A program made the translations under genes and the position numbers. From Eucommia ulmoides (taxonomy: Eukaryota > Streptophyta > Magnoliopsida > Garryales > Eucommiaceae), in assembly GCA_016647705.1 (NCBI GenBank), contig CM028330.1, forward strand, positions 33,303,034 to 33,367,033: 64,000 bases of DNA, given 5' to 3'. Below, one piece after another: positions 21,887-33,761 of the stretch (the first letter of the stretch is position 1; each line of letters starts with the position of its first letter). Below the pieces are notes generated by a model. The model did not search any database, was not told where the DNA came from, and saw only the letters and a program-made list of their open reading frames with translations.

Positions 21887-24800
21887 GTAAATGAATCGAA
21901 GTGTTCAGCTCCTGCTTTCCCACATTACTTGTATTGAGTTCACTATTAAATCTCTACAGTTTCTTCTTTGTTAGTCACCTATTACTCAACGCTTTTATTC
22001 TATTCTGATGCACTAATAATATTGGATGTCCCACCTCAAATCGTTATATTTTTGTGTTGTCTTTCATGGGCATCTCCTATTCGTATTTAGCTTCATTAAT
22101 GGACTTTTTAAACTTCTACTGGGTCAATTATTCTGACGAATAGGTGTGACTCGATTTTTCATCCCGACAGCTCAACTCTTAGAGCCACGCAATGTCTTGA
22201 GAAATATATCGCAGAATCATATTTTGAGAAACATGATTGCTTGCGTGATTCATATTTCCAAGATTTCAGGGCACACGGCATGGCTCTTGGCTCCTGTGAC
22301 TTGCCGAAAGATAAACTCAACCATGTGTTAAGACTTCCGCATTTGAAGCGACGTCTAATTGGTGAAGGTTCCCATCGTCGTCTATCTACGTCCGCCATGC
22401 TTAAGATTGAGACAGAGCACCAATATGAGCTACCTGCACACTGTTGTGTGGCCATAGTTGTTGAGAGACTGCCCTCTGGTGTATTTGCAGATCCATTTGA
22501 ACTACAACATCTTCACCTTGGAGGTAAATTACTATCACATATTTAAAACATCATTATTAGTATGGCAATGCAATTGATTTTGAAGATGTTGCAGTGTCCA
22601 GTGATGCAGCTGTTTTTGGAGATACAAATATAGAGTTGCCTGCAGTTCAGTCAAACCGGTCCATTGTGGAAGTTCACATGGATATTGGTCATAATATACT
22701 TTCAAGACAGCAGTTTGAACTGGAAATCCGCATTGAGGTTCCACTACATGCACGTTATCAGGTAAGTAACTAAGGGAACATGCAAAGCTGGATTGAAATT
22801 ATTGATCTTTTGTTTTGTTGCGTTCATAGTTTTAGGGTTAAATACGTGGTTAACCACTAAAAACTTTGAGCTGTTAACTAAGACCCTGATGTTCTAATCT
22901 TCCCATCAAGTCCTTTAAGTTATAAAACTGGATCAAATACAATCCAGTGTTACTAACTTCTGTCAAAATGATGGCTGGAAAAAGCCATTCCGCCATTTAT
23001 CTAGGAATTAGTTTCACTATTTGACGCATATTTAAGACCTTGTGACTTGTGATTGAGAAAATGGCAACAGGTTGTGAGAAACTTCTATCCGATTCTCTTC
23101 CAAATGCAACTTGTGGCATATGATAGAATTTCTGAATTGGACTTTTGTTATTGTATTTTGAAAATTAAGGCCCCGTTTGGTTTAGGTGGCGTTTGGTAAC
23201 CGTTTCTGTTTTCATTCCAGCAGTGGGATGGTGATGGGATGAGAATTTTGTTTTATTTTTGGGAGTAAAATCGCGTTTGGTAATGATTTTATCTTAAAAT
23301 CTTTTTTTTTTTTTTTCTTTATGTTTTTTGGCCTGACGGCGGTGGCGCCGTCGCCGGCCGCCGGCAGTGGCTCCGGTGCCGGCTTCAGCGGACGGCGGTG
23401 ACTCCCACCGGCGACGGCCGGAAGGCAATGGCGCCGGCGCCGGTGACGGTCGGGCAGCAGTGGCTAGTGGGTGACAGTGGCCGGGAAATTTCCGGCCGGA
23501 CGGTGACCAGCGACGGTCGTCGGAGATGGCCACTGGCAGCGGCTGCGCCGGTGGCAGACGACGGCGAACGGTGGTCGGCCGATGGGTGAACAGTGACCAT
23601 GTGTTTTGGGAATGAAATGGAAATAATGAGAAATAACTTTTTTTTGTTTCTCATTTCTTAAAAAAAAAGTGGGCACAATTCTCAAATGGGAATGAAATGG
23701 AAACGGAAACAAAAATTACTAAACGTTATTCCCAAATAGAATTCCCAAAAATCTGGGAATGGGATATGAATTTCTGGAATGGAAACGGTTACCAAACGGG
23801 ACCTTAGTGTTCCCAACCAAACCAAACCAAACCAAATCCAACCCAACCCAAAAATTTTGGGTTTGATTTTTGGGAACGTGTTTGGCAAACACAAAACTCA
23901 ACTCAATCCAACCCAAAAAATGGGAATTGATTATCAAAATCCTAAAGAAACCAGAAACAAAAAAAAGTTGTTTCTTTTTGTGCCCAAAAAACTCAACCCA
24001 AAGTTCTCAACTTCCGTCTTCATCTGCCGGCCGACCACCACTACCCGCCGCCGTCCGCAGTCGCCGGCCACCGTCCGGCGACCATCGCCGGCCGCCACTG
24101 CCGCCGCCGTCCGGCGACCGACCGCCGTCTCCGGCCACCTCCGGCAATCTTCCGCTGCAGCCGGCTACCTCCGGCAACCGTCCGCGTCGCCGGCGTCCAC
24201 CTCCGGCGACCGTCGCCGCCCACTGCCGCTGTAGTCGCTGTCTGACACCTCCGCCGTCGCCGGCGTCCGGCCACCGTCTGACGCCGCCGCCAAACACAAA
24301 AAAAAATAAAAATAGTTTTAGGATAAAATCGTTACCAAACACATTATGTTTTTAGCACAAAATAAAAATTGTCGTTACCAAACGTACTTCTGTTTCCAAA
24401 ATTCTTAACCCAACCCAATTTAACTCAACCTAGCTCATTCCAGTTCGGTTCAAAAAAGTGGGAACACTAACCAAATGCCACCTAAGGGATTTAATTGGGT
24501 GGATGGAAACATTGTGGACTTACTTGACAATACCCCAGACTAAAGGGACCGACTAAAGGGACCAACACGCCGCGTAAAATTTATAATGAACAGCTTGTGA
24601 GAATCTTCAATCCAATTCTCTTCCAAATGCAACTCCATGGCATATAGTAGAATTTCCGAATTGGACTTCTGTGATGTATTTTGAAACTTAATGGATTTAA
24701 TTGGTGGATGGAAACATTGTGGACTTTGAGGTGGAAAAGTTTGGGAGATCTTGGAATAGATTGGTTGACTAGACTTTTCAATAACATTCTGAGGACTAAG

Positions 24801-27800
24801 AGAATCCCTGATGATAGGAGGAGAAGTATCTTACTGCCCATCTATAAAAATAAAAGGGATGTTCAAAATTGTACAAACTATTGGGGAATAAAACTTATGA
24901 GTCAAGACTATGAAACTTTTTGAGAGGGTGATAGAATATAAAATAAGATATGAAATGAGCATAGAAGATAACCAACTTGGATTTATGCTTAGTCGATCAA
25001 CCACTGAAACTATTTATTTCCTCAGAAGATTGATAGAGAAATATAGAGAAAAGAAGAAAGATTTACATTTGGTGTTTGTGGACCTAGAAAAGGCTTATGA
25101 TCGGGTACCCAGAGAAGTTTTGTGGTGAGTGTTAGAAAAGAAGTAAGTATCCAATGTGTATATTGAGGTAATTGAGGATATGTATAAAGGTATAGTCACT
25201 AGTGTTCTAACAGGAGGAGGAGTTACTTGTGCATTTCTTATTTATATAGGTTTACATTAAGGATCATCTTTAAGCCCTTACTTTTTCGTTGTAGTGATGG
25301 ATGAGCTCACAAAACATATTCAAGATGGGGTACCTTTGAGTATATTGTTTGCGGATGACATAGTACTAGTTGATGAAAATAGTATAGGTTTTAATACTAA
25401 GTTAGAAAGATGGAGAAAAGTTTTAGAGTTTAAAGATTTGAAAGTTAGTAGAAGTAAGACAGAATACATGCATTGCAATTTTATTAATGCCCTGAAAGAT
25501 GATGATAGGGTTAAAATTGGAGATTATGAAGTTCCTAAAATTGATCATTTTAGATATTTAGGTTTAATGATTCAGGGTAATGACAAAATCGAGGAGAATA
25601 TTACTCATAGAGTCCAGACAAGATGGTTATAGTGGAAAAATGCAGTTGGGGTGATATGTAATCATAGGATACTGTTGAAGTTCAAAGGAAAATTCTACAA
25701 ACTACAATAAGACTGATGATTCTGTACGGTTCAGAATGTAGGATGGTAAACACGAAACATAATGCTATGGTGGAGGATTGGGAAGATGAGAATGGATAAA
25801 ATTAAGTATCAAACTAGGAGAAAGAATTTAGGAAGAACACCCATTGAAGAGAAGATGAGAGAAAATCAAATTACGGTGGTTTGGACATGTGCATAGAATT
25901 ACCAGTGAGAAAATGAGGTTTAGTTCAAGTGCGTGAGGTTACTAGAGGGAGAAGTAGGCCTAAGAAGACTTGGGACGAGACTATCCGAATTGATTTGATG
26001 GCATTAAATCTGACTGTGGGGATGACCCTTGATAGATCACTATGGCATAAATAGATTCCTGTAGGCAACCCTACTTAAGTGGGACAAAGTAGTTGTAGCT
26101 TGTGAGAAACTTCTATTGAATTCTCTTCCAAATGCAACTCGTGGTATATAATAGAATTTACTAATTGGACTTCTGTGATTGCATTTTGAAACTTAAAGGG
26201 ATGTAATTGGGTGGATGGAAACATTGTGGACTCATTTGACAGTACCCGAACTAAAGGGACCAACATGTAGCACAAAATTTATAATGAGGAAGTTAACTTC
26301 GGGATTGTTTGGTAACCGCTTTTTAAAGTATTCTTCATAATAAAATAAAGTTAATTGAACAAAAAAAAGTAGAGAATTTAAAGTTGTCCCCCGGAAAAAT
26401 CTAGATTTTTTTTTGTCCCTATGTTTTTTTAATTATTTTTATATCCTTTTTCAAATATGGATTATTTTTTAGTCCTTTGTTTAATTTAACTTGTTTATTG
26501 AATTGACCATTTTACCTATTTTACCTCTTTGCCTTGTAACACATTTTTTAGGAAGTTTCAGTTATGGAAAGTCTGGAATTAAGGATGTGGGTGTTAGAAA
26601 AGAAACAGATATCCAATATGTATATTGAGGTAATTAAGGATACGTATCAAGATATAGTCATTAGTGTTCGAACCGGAGGAGGTGATACTTATGCATTTCC
26701 TATTAATATAAATTTACATCAAGGATCATATTTAAGTCCTTATCTTTTCGTTCTAAAGATGAATGAGCTCATAAAATATATTCAAGATAGGATACCTTGG
26801 AGTATATTGTTTGCAGATGATATAATACTAGTTGATGAAAATAGAATAGGTTTTAATACTATGTTTGAAAGATGGAGAGTAGCCTTGCGGCATGTTTGGT
26901 TGGATGGAATCGGGGGCGGAATGGAATCGCATTCCGCCCTCGATTCCTATTCCGTTGTCTGGTTCTCCAATGGAATCATTGGAATGAAATAGGGTGGAAT
27001 GGGATTCCAATCCAATAGAATCAACATCCTAAATTACATAATAGCCCTTGTATTTAAGCCCTTGAAAATTGAGAACAAAAATTAAAAATTAAGAACAGAA
27101 ATAAAAATTAGAGAATATAAACAGAAATTAGAGAACAGAAAATTGGGATTAGAAACAGAAATTGAGAACAAAAAATTAAGAATAGAAACAGAAAATTGAG
27201 AACATAAACATAAAATTGAGAATAGAAACTGAAAATTGAGAACAAAAAATGAAAATTAAGAACAAAAATAGAAAATTGATAACAGAAAATTGAGAATATA
27301 AACTAAAAATTGAGAACAAAAATAGAAATTTAGAGAACAGAAATTTGAGAACGGAAACTGAAAATTGAGAACAAAAACTGAAAATTAAGAATAAAAACAG
27401 AAAATTAGAGAAAGGAAAATTGAGAACGGAAACTTAAAATTGCGAACAGAAACAGAAATTAGAGAACAGAAATTTAAAATTGAATGGAATAGTGAAATAT
27501 AATAAAATGAGGGAAGGAATGGAATAGTGAAATATAATAAAACTTTGTAATAAGGGTATAATGAGAATTTTATTATATTTCATTTAATTCCTTCACTCAT
27601 TTTAAACCAACCAAACAAGAGAATGGAATAATAATTTCATAAGGGCATAATGTGAATTTTACTATATTTTACTATTCCATTCCCTCCCTCATTCCATACC
27701 AACCAAACAAGAGAATGAAATAGCGATTCCATTGACAATTCCATTCCATTCCATTCCTTCTCTCATTCCATTACTTCTTCCATTTCATTCCATCTTCATT

Positions 27801-28868
27801 CCATTCCGTCCAACCAAACGAGCCGTTAGAGTCTAAAGTTTTGAAGTTTAGTAGAAACAAGTAGTAATACATGCATTGCAATTTTAGCAATGTCCGAAGA
27901 GACGATGGTGCTGTCAAAATTGAAAATTAGGAGGTTCGTAAGGTTGATCATTTTAAATATTTAAGTTCAATGATTCAAGGTAATGGAAAAATCGAGGATG
28001 ATATTACTCATAGAGTCCAGGCAGGATGGTTAAAGTGGAAAAGTGTAGTTGGGGTGATATGTAATCGTAGGATAACGTTGAAGCTCAAAGAAAAATTCTA
28101 CAAACTGCAATAAGACCGGCTATTCTATATTGTTTAGAATGTTGGTCGGTAAACATGAAGCATGTCTAAGAAATTGGTGTGACAAAAATGAGAATATTAC
28201 GGTGGATGATTGAAAAGACGAGAATGAATTAAATTAAGAATGAAACTATAAGAGACAATTTAGGAATAACATCCATCGAAGAGAAGATGAGAACAAATCA
28301 TTTTCGATAGTTTGGACATATGCATAGTATACCCATATATGCACCGGTGAGAAAATGCAATTTAGTTCAAGTGTCGGGGTTACTAGATGGAGTGGTAGGT
28401 CTAAGAAGATGTTGGATGAGTCTTACAATTGATTTGATGGCAATAAACCTTATTGAGGGGATGACCCTGATTCGTTCACTGTGGCGTAAATGGATTTATG
28501 TAGCCGACTCTACTTATGAGACAAAGTCTTATTTGTTGTAGTTGTAATTGTAGCTTTTGAGAAACTTCCACCCAATTCTCTTCCGAATGCAACTCGTGGC
28601 GTACAATAGAATTTCTGAACTGGACTTCTGTGATTGTATTTTGAAACTAAGAGGATTTACTTGGGTGGATGGAAACATTGTGGACTTATTTGATAGTACC
28701 CAGGACTAAAGGGATCATATGTAGCACAAAATTTATAATGAGGAAGTTAACTTTGAGATCGTTTGTTAATCGCCTTTTACAAGTTATTTTTATAATAAAA
28801 TAAAGTTAATCGAACTAAAAAAAGAAGATAATTTAAAGTTGTCCTTGTCCCCCATTTTTTTGTCCCTG

Positions 28869-28901
<33 letters not shown>

Positions 28902-31900
28902 TTTTTGAACCCCTTTAATAATGGATTATTTTTTAGTCTATTGTTTAATTTAACGTGTTTATTGAATTGACCATTTTACCCTTTGCCTTGTAATCATTTT
29001 TTTAGGAAGTTTCAGTTATGTAAAGTCTTGAACCCGTTATTCACATATCATTTCATTCCTTGTGTACCATTAAGATTGAATGTTCACTAATTTTGTTCAT
29101 TGTATTATATCATTATCTACACTTGAGCAGTTAGTTTGTGGACATTATTTAACCAGTTTTTGAATTGTTAGTTGTTTTATCACGTCATATTTTTAACGTC
29201 TTGCTAGTGAACTACATGCGTTCCTCATTTCCTTGTGCACTTTGCGAGTATATAATTAGTGAAAGGTTTCAAGATTTCATTTGTATTATAATTTTTTACA
29301 ATTGAGCAGTTAGTAGACATTCGCTAATCCAATATTTCATTTGTTAGTTTTTTATTTTGTGATTTTAGTGGTATGATGAGACATGTCTTCAAAAGGAACA
29401 TGAACCACATGCTATTTTTTGTAATATTTTGTGAGCGAATAGTTGGTGAAGTTTAACTGATGCAAAATGCATGAACATACAGTAGTGGACGTTAATTGTT
29501 ACAGATAGACATGAGCAGATAGTAGCAGACGTTACCTATTCAGATATACATGGTACTTTCAAAATGATGGTCCGGTTAACATACTAGTGAACGCCAAGGT
29601 TTTAAATCGCGGTATCGGGTTACGTAACGGTAACGGTCGCGGTGTAACGGTATCGGGAGTATCGGCCTGTCCGTAACGGGAATCGGCCGTAACGGTCGTG
29701 AATTTTTTAAAATCACTAGAACATCCCCAAAAACTCAATAAGAATAATTGTTTCACTCATTTAACCTTTAATAAACACATTATAATAGATCTTATGACAT
29801 TTTAAGGTTATATACAACACAATAAAGACATAAAAAATACGAAAAATCATCGTACTTAATAATCTTAAAAGAATAAGATGATGTACACAATACTTAATAA
29901 AAATATATTACACAAATATAATAAAAGAGTAAATTGTACTTGTACATCGTATTACAAAAACAATACACTCGTATAAAATTATCAATACCAAAACGAATTG
30001 CGCGCAGGCTCTTCAGTCGGCATCGGCATGATCACCACTCTGATTTTGTTATGCAGCACCATAACCACCAAAGTAGTTAAAGGTGCAATGATCATAAATG
30101 GTGTTGCTAGGGCCACTACCACCGGTACCGCTAGATTCTGCTCTTTCTTCGCAGTGACCGAAAGTAGAACTCGAACTCTCTTGATGTGGAGGAGGGACAC
30201 CGTATCGGTAAGAAGGTGGTGGTGGATATGAGTATCCGGTAGTAGGAGGTTGTGGGCATCCTAAAGGACCCATACCCACATAATGTGGCGCCGAAACATA
30301 TTCCGAAGAGGGATAATAAGGGTAAGGATATGGTTGTGGTTGACGCCACTGATGATAATTATCCCCTTGATATCCATATCCGTATCCTCCAACTCCAAGC
30401 ATACCAAAGCGGTTTTCCATGTCATCATATTCTTCGGAATTTGAGGATTGTGGGTTTGGTCTTCTTCTTGATGATCCAATTGCACTAGAAACAGAATGCC
30501 TTCGTGGCTCACTAATATCCCCACGTTCGACATTGTCTGCAAATCCAGCCATTCCTAACTCTCCATGATACGGCGATTGTCTAGTGTCTCCTCCACCTCC
30601 ACCTCCACCATCATCACCACTAGACTCTCCACTAGGTGGGCTCAAACCACGACCACTATCAGTATCACTTCCATCTCCAGATGGACTATCACTTTGCCAA
30701 CGTCGAGGTGCTTGGCTACTGGAAGTAGCGACCTTATCATCGCTTACGTCTAACCATCTGGAGTTGTCCTGATCATCTAACAATGGTTCTTCTCTCTCTT
30801 GAAGCCATGGAGATAGTGGATCATCTTCTTCAAAGATATAATCCAAGTTTATAGGGTTGAAGTTGTCTTCAATTTCACTTTGGCTTAATCTCGTAGCATG
30901 TCTAATTTTCAACCTCATATTATAAGCCACGTAAACAAGTTTATTCAGTTTTTGATACTTTAGACGATTTCTCGTCTTTGTATGTATCAAGCTGAATGTG
31001 CTCCAATTACGCTCGCAATTAGAAGACGATGTTGTTTGACTCAACACTTTAACTGCAATCTCTTGAAGTTCAGGGTCAGATGCACCAAAGTGGATCCACC
31101 ATTCAGCTGTAGAAACAATATGAATTAAAACGATACGAAGATTGAGATTCTTATATTAATAGTTAATTGTTCATTGTATTACCTGGATTTGTGCGTGTTA
31201 CTGCTTTTTGAGCCAATACTGTCCCGAAAGAATGTTCTTTATCACGAAACATCATAATCTATATTTAGAACGTAACAAATCAAAAACCCACAAATAAAAC
31301 ATATAAAACTTAGTAACTTGTTAGTCGCTAGTTGTTACTTAAAAAAAAAAAAAAGAACTAACTTGATTAATAGCTTGAATTTGTTTATCAATATTCGGCT
31401 CCAATCTTTGAATCACTTTTTGAACTCCCTCCATTACCTCTCTATGGTCAGAAAGTTTACCACCATATTGAAATTGAGGATTTAAAAAATAACCTACATG
31501 AATTCAAAACAAAAAGCACATTTTGTTAAAGGAAGTTTAATTCTAACAAGTAACCAGAGTTTTTAAAATTGAATTTACAATTAGTCAATTACTTACCAGC
31601 CGCATGCAAATCATGGTGTAATTGGAATTGCCATCTTTTGTCGATTATTTTTCAATATTTTTTGTAGTAACGACAATTTTTTTCAATGGCCATCTTCGTT
31701 TTGTCCATAGCTTCATAGACAAATCCCATTGTAGGCTTCTCATCTCCATCAACAAGCCTAAGCACCCTCACCAATGGTTCTTGAACTTTTAAAATTTCTG
31801 AAGCTTTTATCCAAAAACCATTGTCGTTCACAATTTTTCTAACTTTTTTTCCACAGTCTTCCTTCGCCCATCTTTTGCTTTTCCACTCATCACAATTAAA

Positions 31901-33728
31901 CATATTTTGTAAGGCATTCTTATACCTTACAATGCTTTCCAGCATAATGAAATTAGTGGCAAAACGTGTGATCCCGGGGCGTAATAACTCTTTTCCTTCA
32001 GTAAATCTCTTCATAAAATCAATAACCCAACTAGAGTTATAAATGAAGCGTGATATTCTTCTTGCATCATCCAAGACTTTCAGCACATTTGTTTTCTCTC
32101 CAATATCTTTCAATATCAAATCAAGGCAATGTGCAGCACAACCTGTCCAATATAAATTTGATCTTTTTAACATAAGTTTTTTCCCCGCGGCTTTTATTGC
32201 AGGCTCATTATCAGTGACGATTTGGACAATATATTTTTCACCAATTTCATCTACCACCTTGTCCATAAGCCCGAAGTAATAATCGGCAGTTCTGCTAACA
32301 ACATCGGTGGCATCCACTGATTTATGAAAAACAGTTCCCCGATTACTATAAATCAAAAAATTGATAATGTGCTTCCGGGTAGGTCCGCTCCATCCATCAC
32401 ACATGATCGTAACGCCCCTCTCCTCCCAACTTGGTTTATGAGCTTCGATCCACTTTCTCAATTCTTCATATTCTCTAGGTAAGAAAACTTCAGTCACCTC
32501 GTAAGGAGTAGGGATTTTCACTCCTTTTCCAACCTCCCTTGCAACATCCAACATTGGCTCAAGCCATGGCGAATTAACAACGTTTGTTGGCAAACGTGTG
32601 TATAACACAAATTGACTAACTGCGACCCCTAATTTTTTCCTCAACCCTTTTATTACCCTTGTTGAGATCTTTTGTTGTTTGGGGGCTTTGCTACGGTATA
32701 GATCAACATCAATCTCGGCCAACCGTGCTTCAGGTAAAGACGAATCAATCCAACTTTTTTTCGAACTCGATTCACGGACAGTAGAAGATCGTCGAAACAT
32801 ATTAGCAATGCGAGTAGTAGTGCTTCCCCGTCTGGTGCTTTCACCAACCCCGCTATTACTCCCGGTCTCATATCGGTTGCCTGCATCCCTTCTATATCTC
32901 TCCCTATCTTCTTCTTCTCTATGCAACCTCATACTTTCTTTTCGTGCATAAGCCATATCCGGATCATCCGAGTTATCATCATCACTCAAATCGTAAGGAT
33001 TATTTTGATCACGTTGAGAAGCTCGAATTTGTTCAATCACTTTTTCTCTTTGTTTTCTTTTATCCATTTTTTTCTCCAAGTTACCTTCAAGATGTTTCAT
33101 CATAAGCGTTCTAACATCGGCACTAACACTTTGGCATGGAGCTACTTGACCCTTTTTGGCCGCCAAGTGTTGCTTCAATCTAGTTATTCCACCATTTATC
33201 TCTCTACCACAAAATTTACATTTTAATTTGTGTCTAGAACCACTAATAGGAATCCCGAATTTCCATTCAATATCATCACTAGGAGGATGTGATCCTTCTT
33301 CACCCGACATTGTTAAATTTTAATTTTCTGCAATTTACATACACAAATTTAATTCATACTATTTATTAAAATTATAATTGAAGCTAATTAACACTACATT
33401 AACCATTATATATATATATATATATATAATGTGATAAATAATAATGACAAAAAAAAAAATTTGCTACAAAAATATAAGTTAAAAAATTTTAGGACTAAAT
33501 TGTAATTGTAAAAAAGTTAATTAACAATTTTAGGACTAAATTGTAATTGTAAACAAGTTAATTAACAATTTTAGGACTAAATTGTAAACAAAAAATATTT
33601 TTAAACCCCTTAATTATTTCTAAATTACAATTTCTAAATAATTTTAATGACTAAAATACTAATTTCAGCCCCCAAATCAAACACCCCCAATTGCCCAAAT
33701 CGTGAAATCCCTAACACGGTAACACCCG

Positions 33729-33761
<33 letters not shown>

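Larger units (their letters stand above)
26561..28553 (+). pseudogene. RTE-type LINE reverse transcriptase fragment 2 (interrupted)
   Basis: From about 26587 the frame reads [19 protein letters not shown], then SYLSPYLFV and [11 protein letters not shown] (26809-26841). It is broken by the TIR element 26889-27824 and resumes at 27825 with broken frames equivalent to KTEYMHCNF through the C-terminal block, ending with a GT-rich tail at 28540-28553. It is paralogous to the fragment at 24727-26098 but starts further downstream. Stops and frameshifts are scattered throughout. Confidence 0.75.

Noticed and set aside
23294-24355. Several Arg/Ala-rich frames on both strands
   Set aside because: GC-rich MITE interiors; no domain and open on opposite strands.
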